From: JBCAWW01 sp045106675 | Lineage (GTDB): Bacteria > Bacteroidota > Bacteroidia > J057 | Assembly (NCBI GenBank): GCA_045106675.1 | Contig: JBGCFA010000011.1 | Coordinates: forward strand, 18,117-82,116 | Direction: 5' to 3' | DNA: 64,000 nucleotides | Shown here: positions 1-8,677 of the stretch, piece after piece | Layout of the letters: every line of letters begins with the position of its first letter | Numbering within the stretch: position 1 is the first letter of the stretch | Made by a program: the position numbers and the translations under genes | The notes under the pieces: generated by a model | What the model was told of the DNA's origin: nothing | The model's database searches: none | The model's input: the letters and a program-made list of their open reading frames with translations, nothing else

Positions 1-443
1 CTAGGGGGATTTATCTTTCACGTAGAATACGCGATCTTCTCAAAGATTTGGTTCCAGGTGCTGAGATTCCCTACGGGGAACTCGATACCACCTTTTTTCG
101 TGATGATTTTCGCATGCGAGATAAACCTCTCGAACCCAACAAAACCAGTATTGATTTTCTGATCGAAGACAAAAGAGTCCTTCTGATCGATGATGTTTTG
201 TATACCGGTAGGACGGTAAGAGCCGCTATGGATGCTATGCTAGCTTATGGTCGTCCGCGAACCGTGGAGCTATTTGTATTGGTGGATCGTAAACACAAAC
301 GCGAACTGCCGGTAGAGGCATCCTATGTCGGGATCGTGGTCGATACGATAGAGACCCAGAGAGTCGTTGTAGAACTAAAAGAAAGCGGCGGAAAAGACGG
401 AGTAGTATTGGTTTTTCAAGACGAGTCATCTTCAAAGGCTTAA
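1..443 (+). CDS. pyrR: PyrR bifunctional pyrimidine operon regulator / uracil phosphoribosyltransferase (5' partial)
   Basis: The reading frame is open from the first codon in the window (position 3), so the N-terminus lies outside; about 146 residues of a family usually near 180 are visible. The PRPP-binding loop is clear (VLLIDDVLYTGRTVRAA). RGIYLSRRI near the start and YGELDTTFFRDD are also typical of PyrR. The family converts uracil and PRPP to UMP, and in many bacteria binds pyr mRNA to control attenuation. pyrB begins 6 bases after the stop codon, so the two form an operon. An internal TTG at 48 is not the start, because conserved sequence continues upstream. RNA-binding regulation cannot be tested here, as the leader is outside the window. 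Confidence 0.93.
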   Translation, partial: RGIYLSRRIRDLLKDLVPGAEIPYGELDTTFFRDDFRMRDKPLEPNKTSIDFLIEDKRVLLIDDVLYTGRTVRAAMDAMLAYGRPRTVELFVLVDRKHKRELPVEASYVGIVVDTIETQRVVVELKESGGKDGVVLVFQDESSSKA

Positions 444-449
444 GCGCAA

Positions 450-1370
450 ATGGCATTATCTACCCGACACTTGCTCGGTATCAAGTACATCACCGCCGAA
501 GATATCAACACGATCTTCGATACGGCCGATAATTTCAAAGAGATACTAAACCGACCGATTAAGAAAGTCCCTTCCCTTCGTGATATTACGGTTGCCAATC
601 TCTTTTTCGAAAATTCCACTCGAACTCGGATTTCCTTTGAGTTGGCGGAAAAGCGACTTTCGGCAGATGTTGTCAATTTTTCGGCTTCATCCAGTAGCGT
701 CAAAAAGGGGGAAACCTTATTAGATACTGTCAATAATATCCTCGCAATGAAGGTGGATATGGTCGTCATGCGCCATCCTCACCCAGGTGCTCCTGTATTT
801 CTGAGCAAACATATTCCGGCTCAAATCATCAATGCTGGTGATGGTACCCATGAGCATCCGACCCAAGCATTGTTGGATTGTTTTTCTTTACGCCGCCAGT
901 TTGGAGAACTTAAAGGCCTTAATGTTGCCATCATCGGCGATATTACCCACTCTCGCGTTGCCCTCTCCAATATATTCGCCCTCAAAAAGTTAGGGGCAAA
1001 CGTTCGCGTATGCGGACCTCCTACTTTGATTCCCAAACATATCAAAAGCCTCGGTGTAGAAGTCAGTTATAATCTACGAGAAACGCTAGAATGGTGTGAT
1101 GCGGCAAATATGCTTCGTATCCAACTCGAAAGACAGGATATCAAATTTTTCCCAAGCCTTAGAGAGTATAGTTTACAGTATCAACTCAATCTGCCCTTAT
1201 TAGAAAGCCTCAACAAGAAGCTAGTTATTATGCATCCGGGGCCGATCAATCGAGGGGTCGAAATCACCAGTGAAGTAGCTGATTCTGAGCAATCTCTCAT
1301 CCTCGAACAAGTAGAAAATGGAGTTGCTGTTCGCATGGCGGTCCTATATCTATTGGCGGGTGCAAACTAA
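450..1370 (+). CDS. pyrB: Aspartate carbamoyltransferase catalytic chain
   Basis: This is the second enzyme of de novo pyrimidine synthesis, joining carbamoyl phosphate and L-aspartate. The 306 residues match the catalytic chain length. The carbamoyl-phosphate motif STRTR is at residues 56-60 (in FFENSTRTRISFE), followed by HPTQALLD near residue 132 and HPGPINRGVEI near residue 262. The gene lies 6 bases downstream of pyrR. No pyrI regulatory chain gene follows, so the enzyme is probably the unregulated trimeric type, as is common outside the gamma-proteobacteria. Confidence 0.97.
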   Translation: MALSTRHLLGIKYITAEDINTIFDTADNFKEILNRPIKKVPSLRDITVANLFFENSTRTRISFELAEKRLSADVVNFSASSSSVKKGETLLDTVNNILAMKVDMVVMRHPHPGAPVFLSKHIPAQIINAGDGTHEHPTQALLDCFSLRRQFGELKGLNVAIIGDITHSRVALSNIFALKKLGANVRVCGPPTLIPKHIKSLGVEVSYNLRETLEWCDAANMLRIQLERQDIKFFPSLREYSLQYQLNLPLLESLNKKLVIMHPGPINRGVEITSEVADSEQSLILEQVENGVAVRMAVLYLLAGAN

Positions 1371-1469
1371 CATACAACCTATTTATCTTTAGCTTACACT
1401 ATTCTAGGAAGAGAGTCGCGCCATAAACTTGCGCTTACTCCCTTATTCGATATTTTTTGATAAAAACGC

Positions 1470-2975
1470 ATGTTTGGCAAACGAATAGATTGGATGGTAT
1501 TAAAGATGTTCTTGGGGCCTTTCCTCATGAGCTTCATGATCATTCTATTTATTCTGGTGATGCAGTTCATGGCACTGTACATGAACGAGATTTTTGGTAA
1601 AGGTCTCGATCCAGTAGTGCTCGGAAAACTATTTATGTATGCTGCCGGTCGCCTTTTACTTTCTGCGATGCCTGTCGCGCTCTTAGCGGGCTCTCTGATG
1701 ACTTTTGGTAGTATGGGGGAGCATTATGAATTAGCGGCTCTAAAGTCTAGTGGTATTGGCCTCTACAAGACTGTACGTTCGGTCTTTGCTTTCTCTGTGG
1801 TATTGATGTTTGCTGCGATTTGGGTTTCTTTTGATACGATCCCTAAAGCAAACCTTAAGTTTTTTAGCCTTTTGTACGACGTACAACGCAAAAAACCAGA
1901 TGTTGCTATCAAACCCGGCTATTTCTACTCAGATATAGATGGCTACGTCATTCGTATCTCTGACAAAAATACCGATACCGGAGCTTTATACGATGTGCTT
2001 ATCTACAACCATACCGACAATCGGGGTGCAGTAGATGTCATCAAGGCGGATTCTGCCTATATCCAGATGCAAAACAACCGCATGATGATGGCCCTTTATA
2101 GCGGTGTTAGGCATGAGGAGTATCGTTCCCAATCAGGGAAACCCGAAAGCCACCCCTATGGTCGAACTTACTTTGACTCTTTATACTATCGCTTTACCCT
2201 CGACGGCTTTGATCTAGATCGGACTGACGAAAGTTCTTTCAAGCACCAGATCGTCATGCCGATGGAAAAACTTCGAAACTCCATCGATAGCCTCGATATT
2301 CTGGTCGATTCCTATAACGCAAAGTCCATCAAACAATTGGCTCGTTATCACAAAATCGATAGCTTATTCATGACTCGAGGACGAGATACTTTAGAGTGGA
2401 CAGAGCCTTACGGATTTTTTGAACTCCATCCAGACTCGTCTCTCCTTTATTGTTTCTCTTATGATGATCAAATGTCTCTCGTTAGCAAGTCCCTCGTCAA
2501 TGCGAGAGCGGCAAAAAGCTATATCGAGTTCATGATCAAAAAGAAAAAAGATCATTATCAGACAGAGCGTTCCTATCTCTACGAATTTTATCTGAGATAT
2601 GCTCAGCCTGTCAATTGTCTGCTTTTTATATTGATCGGAGCTTCCCTCGGCTCCATTATCCGCAAAGGTGGGATCGGACCACCAGCATTGATCTCCATCG
2701 TATTTTTTATGGTTTATTATGTCCTGACCACCTATGGCAAAAAGTTTGCGAGGGAGGGCTCATTTGAACCATGGGTAGGTGCCTGGTTGTCGGTAATCGT
2801 GATTGCTCCCGTTGCAGTTTTAGTTACTTATAGGGCAGCAATGGACTCCAGACTATTAGATCGTACCAGTTGGGGACGTACTATCAGGAGCTGGTTTATC
2901 AATGATGATGATGAACCTACCCGATTACTTCAAGGCTTACGAACCATCGGCCGATTACTACGTATTTTTGGCTAA
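1470..2975 (+). CDS. LptF/LptG-type permease (YjgP/YjgQ family)
   Basis: The 501-residue protein has the family layout. Three hydrophobic segments lie at about residues 12-35, 60-80 and 100-120. A large soluble domain follows at about 130-385, rich in beta-type sequence (for example PGYFYSDIDGYVIRISDKN). Three further membrane segments lie at about 390-470. LptF and LptG form the inner-membrane part of the LptB2FG transporter that lifts lipopolysaccharide onto the Lpt bridge. Which of the two this is cannot be decided. The gene stands alone, 99 bases after pyrB, with no ATPase gene nearby, as is usual when lptB is elsewhere. Confidence 0.88.
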   Translation: MFGKRIDWMVLKMFLGPFLMSFMIILFILVMQFMALYMNEIFGKGLDPVVLGKLFMYAAGRLLLSAMPVALLAGSLMTFGSMGEHYELAALKSSGIGLYKTVRSVFAFSVVLMFAAIWVSFDTIPKANLKFFSLLYDVQRKKPDVAIKPGYFYSDIDGYVIRISDKNTDTGALYDVLIYNHTDNRGAVDVIKADSAYIQMQNNRMMMALYSGVRHEEYRSQSGKPESHPYGRTYFDSLYYRFTLDGFDLDRTDESSFKHQIVMPMEKLRNSIDSLDILVDSYNAKSIKQLARYHKIDSLFMTRGRDTLEWTEPYGFFELHPDSSLLYCFSYDDQMSLVSKSLVNARAAKSYIEFMIKKKKDHYQTERSYLYEFYLRYAQPVNCLLFILIGASLGSIIRKGGIGPPALISIVFFMVYYVLTTYGKKFAREGSFEPWVGAWLSVIVIAPVAVLVTYRAAMDSRLLDRTSWGRTIRSWFINDDDEPTRLLQGLRTIGRLLRIFG

Positions 2976-2978
2976 GCC

Positions 2979-2990
2979 GAACGCTTAATT
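2979..2990 (+). repeat. Copy of the dispersed GAACGCT element (GAACGCTTAATT)
   Basis: The 12-base string GAACGCTTAATT starts four bases after the permease stop codon. The same 12 bases recur at 33873-33884 (intergenic) and 50005-50016 (inside fdhD). It is one of about 35 hand-counted occurrences of the GAACGCT/AGCGTTC heptamer in this window. Confidence 0.6.
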
Positions 2991-3034
2991 AGAAAAGCTG
3001 GTAAAGCCGTGATTTTTTTCTCATTTTTGCGCCC

Positions 3035-4831
3035 ATGTCACTTCTTAGTACACATATTCAAACTGCCGCCGCTGCAGCCGTAAAAGCTATATTTGAGCTT
3101 GAAATTTCTCCCGATATTTTGCCAGTCCAAGCTACTCGCAAAGACTTTGAAGGAGATCTTACCTTGGTAGTTTTTCCGCTGACCAAATTTAGACTTGGTG
3201 CGCCGCCTCAGATTGCAGAGAAGTTGGGTGCCGACCTTGTCGAACGCTTGGACAGTGTTACCGCTTATAATGTGGTCAAAGGCTTTCTAAATCTAAGTAT
3301 TGGTGATACTTATTGGCAATCCTTTGTAGCAGAGCAACAAGGGAATACAGATTTTTATAAAACAGATTTAGGTGCTGGCCAAACAGTTGTGGTTGAGTAT
3401 TGCTCTCCCAATACCAATAAGCCATTGCACTTAGGACACCTACGTAATATTGTTTTGGGTTACTCCCTAACTCAAATCCTGCAAGCCAATGGCTTCAAAG
3501 CTATCCCTACTTGTCTCTTTAATGATCGTGGGACCAATATCTCTAAGTCTATGCACGCCTATTTGGTAGCAAAAGATAAAGAGACCCCAGAATCGTCTGA
3601 TCGTAAAGGCGACAAAATTGTCGGAGATTACTATGTGCAATTTTCGGGCATGCTCGGAGAGCAAATCAGTGCAATCATGGCTGAGGAAGGCATTAGCAAA
3701 GAAGAAGCTGCTAAAAAAGCTCCTAGTCAGCTTGCCATTAACGAAATGACGGTGCGTTGGGAGGAAGGAGAACCAGAGATTCGTGCGCTTTGGGAGCAAA
3801 TGAACGGCTGGGTTTATGCTGCCTATGAAGATACTTTCCAACGTTTAGGGATTGCTTTCGATCGTTACTTTTACGAGTCGCAAGTTTATAAGCGAGGTAA
3901 AGAGACTGTTGAAGAAGGCTTAGAAAAAGGAGTCTTCGATCTTACCAAAGACGGATCAGTGGAAGTTGACCTTACTGATGATGGGATGGATCGTAAGACC
4001 CTCCTGCGGAGTAACGGTACCTCTCTTTACATTACTCAAGACCTTGCGATAGCCGAAGATAAGTACAATGAGTACAAAATGGATCGTTCAGTTTATGTCG
4101 TAGGAAACGAACAAGACTATCATTTTCAAGTCCTGTTCAATGTCTTAGGCAAACTGGAAAAACCTTATGCCAAAGGACTCTACCATATGTCTTATGGGAT
4201 GGTTGACTTACCTACTGGTAAGATGAAAAGCCGTGAAGGTACTACCGTAGAGATAGATGATCTCCTGACCGAGCTGGAAAACAAAGCTCGTGAAGAAACC
4301 CTCAAAAACCTGGACAAGCTTCAGGATATGGAGGAAAAAGAATTGAATGATCTCTTTCAGAAGTTAGGTACAGGTGCGGTAAAATACTTTTTGGTCAAAG
4401 TTGATCCCAAAAAGCGGATGATGTTTGATCCAAACGAATCCGTCTCTCTTAAAGGGAATACGGGACCTTATATTCAATATGCCTACGCTCGTATCCAATC
4501 GATTCTCCGCAATGCTGCTCATATCGGACCTTATACTGCTGATATGAAACTAGAGGAGCCGCTTTTAGAAGCGGAACGAACTTTGATTCAAGCTATATCT
4601 GGATACAACGATGTGTTACGCGAAGCGGGAGAAACCTATAATCCGGCCCTAATCGCTAACTATGCATATGAACTAACAAAAGAATTTAATCGTTTTTACC
4701 GGGATGCTCCTATTTTGAAAAGTAGTAATCCTAATACAAGTTCCTTCCGACTAGCTGTTGCCAGTTTTGCGGGACAAACACTCAATAATTGTATGGCGCT
4801 ACTAGGCATCCAGATGCCAGAGCGTATGTAA
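3035..4831 (+). CDS. argS: Arginyl-tRNA synthetase
   Basis: A class I aminoacyl-tRNA synthetase that charges tRNA-Arg. The 598-residue protein begins with an Add-1-type N-terminal domain. The HIGH signature appears as HLGH at about residues 132-135 (NKPLHLGHLRN), and the KMSKS-type loop as KMKSREGT near residue 396. The C-terminal anticodon-binding helices end with the family's usual LLGIQMPERM. A CATTTTTG element just before the ATG resembles the phylum's -7 promoter motif with one mismatch, so the transcript may have almost no leader. A tRNA-Arg(CCG) gene lies 4.8 kb downstream. Confidence 0.97.
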   Translation: MSLLSTHIQTAAAAAVKAIFELEISPDILPVQATRKDFEGDLTLVVFPLTKFRLGAPPQIAEKLGADLVERLDSVTAYNVVKGFLNLSIGDTYWQSFVAEQQGNTDFYKTDLGAGQTVVVEYCSPNTNKPLHLGHLRNIVLGYSLTQILQANGFKAIPTCLFNDRGTNISKSMHAYLVAKDKETPESSDRKGDKIVGDYYVQFSGMLGEQISAIMAEEGISKEEAAKKAPSQLAINEMTVRWEEGEPEIRALWEQMNGWVYAAYEDTFQRLGIAFDRYFYESQVYKRGKETVEEGLEKGVFDLTKDGSVEVDLTDDGMDRKTLLRSNGTSLYITQDLAIAEDKYNEYKMDRSVYVVGNEQDYHFQVLFNVLGKLEKPYAKGLYHMSYGMVDLPTGKMKSREGTTVEIDDLLTELENKAREETLKNLDKLQDMEEKELNDLFQKLGTGAVKYFLVKVDPKKRMMFDPNESVSLKGNTGPYIQYAYARIQSILRNAAHIGPYTADMKLEEPLLEAERTLIQAISGYNDVLREAGETYNPALIANYAYELTKEFNRFYRDAPILKSSNPNTSSFRLAVASFAGQTLNNCMALLGIQMPERM

Positions 4832-4856
4832 GGCCAACGAAGTCTAATCTGCTTCG

Positions 4857-4864
4857 TACCTTTG
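4857..4864 (+). promoter_or_regulatory. Bacteroidota -7 promoter element TACCTTTG
   Basis: This is an exact match to the phylum's TAnnTTTG element, 19 bases before the ATG at 4883. No clear -33 TTG is seen at the normal distance. The element argues that translation starts at the ATG at 4883 and not at the in-frame TTG at 4862, which lies inside the promoter. Confidence 0.55.
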
Positions 4865-4882
4865 TCTAAGAATAAGAAGGAT

Positions 4883-5665
4883 ATGTTTCGATATTTTATT
4901 AGCCGAGAATTTTTCCTTACCCTTTTGGGGCTGATCGTCGCTGGGGTGCTGGTTTATCTCATGATCTTTTTCTGGATTTTACCAGCTTACACCCGTCATG
5001 GCGATTCTATTGTCGTACCCTCTGTGGTCGAAATGTCCTGGGAAGAAGCCGAAAAAGAACTCAGCAAAATGGACTTAAAGCCTATGCTGACGGATTCTGC
5101 CTATAATCCGGACCTTGCACCGGGCGCTGTATTAACGCAATACCCACGTCAACATAGCTTCGTCAAACCTAATCGTACGATTTCTTTGACGATCAATCAG
5201 CGTAAGCCACCTCAAGTACCAGTGCCTGCGGTAATCGATAAAACGCTTTATCAAGCCAAAGCGCAACTCGAGAGCTGGAAGCTGGCTGTAGGCAAGGTGA
5301 CTCGTAAAAAAGATATCGCTGAAAATACTATTTTGGATATCCTTTATGATGGTCGTCGTATCAAAGCTGGAACGATGGTGCCACAAGGTGCCAAGATCGA
5401 TTTGATCGTCTCTGATGGTCAAGGATCTGTGAGTGTCCGAGTACCTGATTTGACTGGTATGAGCTTTGAAGAAGCTCTTAATTCCATACGAGATTTGGGC
5501 CTGACTTTAGGCGCGCTCTCTTATAATGCAAATTCTCCTGCTAATCAAAGCGGAACTGTTTACGGGCAAAATCCTAAACCAACGAGAAGTGATAGCGTTA
5601 CCGTAGGCTACCCGATAGATTTGTACATCTACGGACGAGCACCAGAAACCAATGAGGGAATTTAG
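4883..5665 (+). CDS. Membrane-anchored PASTA-domain protein
   Basis: This 260-residue protein has one N-terminal membrane segment (about residues 10-34), so the rest is probably periplasmic. Three PASTA-type repeats follow, beginning at IVVPSVVEMSWEEAEKEL, PVPAVIDKTLYQAKAQL and VRVPDLTGMSFEEAL. PASTA domains bind muropeptides or beta-lactams in penicillin-binding proteins and Ser/Thr kinases. Here no kinase or transpeptidase domain is attached, which is usual for this Bacteroidota family and leaves its job unknown. The ATG at 4883 is preferred because a promoter element overlaps the earlier TTG. Confidence 0.88.
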   Translation: MFRYFISREFFLTLLGLIVAGVLVYLMIFFWILPAYTRHGDSIVVPSVVEMSWEEAEKELSKMDLKPMLTDSAYNPDLAPGAVLTQYPRQHSFVKPNRTISLTINQRKPPQVPVPAVIDKTLYQAKAQLESWKLAVGKVTRKKDIAENTILDILYDGRRIKAGTMVPQGAKIDLIVSDGQGSVSVRVPDLTGMSFEEALNSIRDLGLTLGALSYNANSPANQSGTVYGQNPKPTRSDSVTVGYPIDLYIYGRAPETNEGI

Positions 5666-5698
5666 GTCTCTAAAGTTCCTCCTAAGCTTATAAATTAG

Positions 5699-5731
5699 AA
5701 CGAAGCAGTATTTATTTACTGCTTCGTTTTT
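5699..5731 (+). terminator. Rho-independent terminator after the PASTA gene
   Basis: A perfect 12-base-pair stem (AACGAAGCAGTA paired with TACTGCTTCGTT) has a 6-base loop and is followed by a run of T. Confidence 0.88.
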
Positions 5732-5760
5732 GATATTTTAGACCTGCTAACTATATAAGT

Positions 5761-7344
5761 GTGATCCAAAATCCTGTTTTAAAGGGCTTTAATCCAGATC
5801 CTTCAATCATAAGGGTAGGGGAGGACTATTTTATTGCGACCTCTACCTTTGAATGGTTTCCCGGCGTTCAGATTCATCACTCAAGAGATTTAATTCATTG
5901 GGAACTGATCGCCCAACCTTTGAACCGCCTCTCGCAACTTGATATGAAAGGCGTGCCTGATTCTTGTGGGGTTTGGGCGCCTTGTCTGAGCTTTGACAAT
6001 GGCATATTTTACTTGGTCTATTCCAATGTCAAAAGCTTTGATGGAGTCTGGAAGGACACACCCAACTATCTTGTTACGGCGAATGATATCCGAGGCCCTT
6101 GGTCAGATCCTGTGAGGCTAGGCGCAAGTGGTTTTGATGGTTCTCTCTTTCATAACATCGATGGCAAAAAATGGTACCTAAGCATGTTGGTAGATCACCG
6201 CAAAGGCAAATTCTTTGGCGGAATCATCATGCAGGAATATGATCCCGCGCAAATGCGTTTGACTGGACCCGCTTATCCAATTTTTGATGGCACAGAACTC
6301 GGTAAAACCGAAGGTCCACACCTTTACAATAAAGATGGATACTACTATCTAATCACAGCTGAAGGAGGGACAGAATATGGGCATGCCGTGAGTTTCGCTC
6401 GTTCGCGCAGCATCTATGGGCCTTATGAATTGCATCCCACTAATCCTATTTTATGTGCGTCTGCTCATCCGGATCATCCTTTGCAAAAGACGGGACATGC
6501 AGATATGGTCGAGACGGCAGCCGGGGATTGGTGGATCGTATTCCTGACTGGGAGGCCCTTGAGTCCGCTGGGTAGATGTACTTTGGGACGGGAAACCGCG
6601 ATTGAACAGATTGTATGGCGAGATGATTGGCCTTACTTAAGCACTGATCGTAAACTAGCTCGGCAAAGCATCGCATTGGACGGAACGTTCGCGAATAGCG
6701 CATCTCCCACAACTCATCGCTGGGAGTTTGATAGCCCTGATGTCGATATAAATTATCAATCCCTACGGATACCCATAACTGAAGATTGGTTGAGTCTGAG
6801 CGCTCGTAAGGGCTTCTTGCGCCTAAGTGGCAGAGAATCTCTGAGTTCGTTACATGAGCAAAGTCATATTGCAAGACGAGTACAAGCCTTTTCGATTCAA
6901 TACACGGCAGCAGTAGAATTTCGTCCAGACAATTTTCAGCAGATGTGTGGTTTGACGGCTTACTACAATACGGCTCATTATTTTTATCTACACCTATTCG
7001 GTGAACGCTCCCACACTTATCTCAATGTGATTCGTTGCGACAATTATGAGACTGATGAAATCTTGGAGGCTGCGGTAGATTTAGGACAGCCAGAGCGAGT
7101 GTATCTGAGGTTGGTATGGCAGCGGTCTGAGTTGAGTTTTTGGTATAGCCTCGATGAGGAACGCTGGAATCAAATTGGGCCAGTGGTTGATGCGAGTATC
7201 CTCTCCGATGATTATGTGAGAGACGGGAGTGAGCGGTATCGTCCTGCTTTTACGGGTTCTTTTGTCGGATTAGCTTGTCAGGACTTAAGCGGAATGCAGC
7301 AATATGCTGATTTTGCATGGGTAGAATACCTTGAAAAAGACTAA
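5761..7344 (+). CDS. Glycoside hydrolase family 43 (beta-xylosidase / alpha-L-arabinofuranosidase type)
   Basis: The 527-residue protein starts at a GTG. The N-terminal five-bladed propeller has FNPDPSI with the general base Asp13, FDGSLF with Asp126 (the residue that tunes pKa) and TEGPH with the general acid Glu184. The C-terminal part, from about residue 320, is the beta-sandwich of XynB-like GH43 enzymes. The family cleaves xylosyl or arabinosyl ends from plant or algal glycans. No signal peptide is seen, so it is probably cytoplasmic and acts on imported oligosaccharides. It stands alone with its own terminators and has no SusC/SusD pair nearby, unlike a typical polysaccharide utilisation locus. 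Substrate cannot be assigned. Confidence 0.92.
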   Translation: MIQNPVLKGFNPDPSIIRVGEDYFIATSTFEWFPGVQIHHSRDLIHWELIAQPLNRLSQLDMKGVPDSCGVWAPCLSFDNGIFYLVYSNVKSFDGVWKDTPNYLVTANDIRGPWSDPVRLGASGFDGSLFHNIDGKKWYLSMLVDHRKGKFFGGIIMQEYDPAQMRLTGPAYPIFDGTELGKTEGPHLYNKDGYYYLITAEGGTEYGHAVSFARSRSIYGPYELHPTNPILCASAHPDHPLQKTGHADMVETAAGDWWIVFLTGRPLSPLGRCTLGRETAIEQIVWRDDWPYLSTDRKLARQSIALDGTFANSASPTTHRWEFDSPDVDINYQSLRIPITEDWLSLSARKGFLRLSGRESLSSLHEQSHIARRVQAFSIQYTAAVEFRPDNFQQMCGLTAYYNTAHYFYLHLFGERSHTYLNVIRCDNYETDEILEAAVDLGQPERVYLRLVWQRSELSFWYSLDEERWNQIGPVVDASILSDDYVRDGSERYRPAFTGSFVGLACQDLSGMQQYADFAWVEYLEKD

Positions 7345-7364
7345 GGTGAAATATTGCCAATAAA

Positions 7365-7397
7365 AAAAGGATTTCTGCCTAAACAGAAATCCTTTTA
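7365..7397. terminator. Bidirectional terminator between GH43 and rpoD
   Basis: A 13-base-pair stem (AAAAGGATTTCTG with CAGAAATCCTTTT) has a 6-base loop and is A/T-rich on both sides. It lies between two convergent genes and so can serve both. Confidence 0.85.
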
Positions 7398-7430
7398 TGT
7401 TTTTATGGCTCTACAGCCACTAAGTTGTCC

Positions 7431-8297
7431 TTATCCAAGATAAGTTTTGAGTCCCTTACTACGCGAGGTATGGCGCAAGCGACGAATCGCTTTTTCCTTG
7501 ATCTGGCGAACACGTTCACGCGTGAGGTCGAACTTTTCTCCAATCTCTTCGAGAGTAAGAGAGTGCTCTACACCGATACCAAAATAGAGTCTGATGACTT
7601 CAGCTTCACGTTGGGTAAGGGTACTGAGTGCACGTTCAACTTCCTTGCTTAAACTTTCGTTAATCAGGGAGTTGTCAGGATTAGGTTCAGCATCATTTTC
7701 CAATACGTCAAGGAGACGGTTTTCCTCTCCTTGTACAAATGGAGCATCAACCGAAACGTGGCGACCAGAAATCTTGAGTGTATCAGATATTTCATCTTCA
7801 CTCATGTTTTCCAAGACCTCGGAAATTTCTTCAGGAGAAGGCTCCCGTTCAAATTCCTGTTCCAGTTTTGAAAATGCTTTGCCAATCTTGTTCAAAGCGC
7901 CGACTCGGTTCAGAGGGAGTCGAACGATACGGGATTGCTCTGCCAAAGCTTGTAAGATACTTTGGCGGATCCACCATACCGCATAAGAAATGAATTTGAA
8001 ACCACGGGTTTCATCAAAGCGTTTTGCGGCTTTAATTAGACCTAAGTTTCCTTCATTGATAAGGTCTCCCAAGGAGAGGCCTTGATTTTGGTACTGCTTC
8101 GCTACCGATACGACAAATCGAAGATTGGCTTTCGTGAGTTTTTCCAGGGCAATTTGATCCCCCTGCTTGATACGTCTCGCCAAATCGACTTCTTCATCCG
8201 GTGTAAGCAGCTCTACTTTGCCGATTTCCTGCAGATACTTGTCCAGAGATTGTGACTCCCGGTTCGTTATCTGTTTACTAATCTTGAGCTGTCTCAT
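7431..8297 (-). CDS. rpoD: Primary RNA polymerase sigma factor (RpoD/SigA)
   Basis: The 288 residues are the compact form of the housekeeping sigma factor found in Bacteroidota, lacking the long region 1.1. Region 1.2 begins at SLDKYLQEIGKVELLTPDEE. Region 2 contains NLRFVVSVAKQYQNQGL, GDLINEGNLGLIKAAKRFD and the -10 reading segment FISYAVWWIRQSILQALAEQ. Region 4 carries the helix-turn-helix LTLEEIGEKFDLTRERVRQI. It directs transcription from TTTG/TAnnTTTG promoters, one of which sits upstream of its own gene. Confidence 0.97.
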   Translation of the reverse strand: MRQLKISKQITNRESQSLDKYLQEIGKVELLTPDEEVDLARRIKQGDQIALEKLTKANLRFVVSVAKQYQNQGLSLGDLINEGNLGLIKAAKRFDETRGFKFISYAVWWIRQSILQALAEQSRIVRLPLNRVGALNKIGKAFSKLEQEFEREPSPEEISEVLENMSEDEISDTLKISGRHVSVDAPFVQGEENRLLDVLENDAEPNPDNSLINESLSKEVERALSTLTQREAEVIRLYFGIGVEHSLTLEEIGEKFDLTRERVRQIKEKAIRRLRHTSRSKGLKTYLG

Positions 8298-8677
8298 TTA
8301 CGGCTGACTATATAAATGCGGTTAAATTGGTATACAACAATATATGAACCTTTGCTTATACGAGCAGACAAAGGTACAGGCTATGCAATTGAGTTGCAAA
8401 TCTCCTCTCTATAACGTTTTTAATACTCTAACGTTCGAAAGGGCAACCCAATTTACTCTGTTTTGACGTTCGAATTTAAGCTTTGTCACTATAAAACACA
8501 TTCAAATTCTTAAATGTTTAATTATTTGAATGGTTTGCTTGTGTAAGTTTTTCCTTCTTGGGAATAAGTTATTTTCATGCTTGCTTATATTAAAGAACGA
8601 TTAGCTATACCAGAGGTTGTAAAGAGATCGCAAAAATAGATTAGCCTAAGTAATATTTTGGCCTAAATTCACCTAAT
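8298..8677. other. Divergent intergenic region between rpoD and the nucleoside phosphorylase gene
   Basis: This 380-base stretch has no gene. It holds the rpoD promoter on the minus strand (8369-8400). A direct repeat ACGTTCGAA occurs at 8431-8439 and 8466-8474, 35 bases apart, with unknown role. No good promoter match was found for the plus-strand gene. Confidence 0.7.
8369..8400 (-). promoter_or_regulatory. Promoter of rpoD (TTTG-N20-TACCTTTG)
   Basis: On the minus strand, TTTG (8397-8400) and TACCTTTG (8369-8376) are 20 bases apart, an exact match to the Bacteroidota housekeeping consensus. The gene start at 8297 leaves a leader of about 65 bases. Confidence 0.75.

Noticed and set aside
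4862..4882. TTG start seven codons before the PASTA gene ATG
   Set aside because: It lies within a TACCTTTG promoter element, so it would not be transcribed from that promoter. The ATG at 4883 gives a normal N-terminus.
6446..6874. 142-codon open frame on the minus strand inside the GH43 gene
   Set aside because: It is fully antisense to a gene with clear catalytic motifs, and its translation shows no family resemblance or coding pattern.
7425..8000. Plus-strand open frames opposite rpoD
   Set aside because: They are antisense to the conserved sigma factor regions 2 to 4 and have no independent support.
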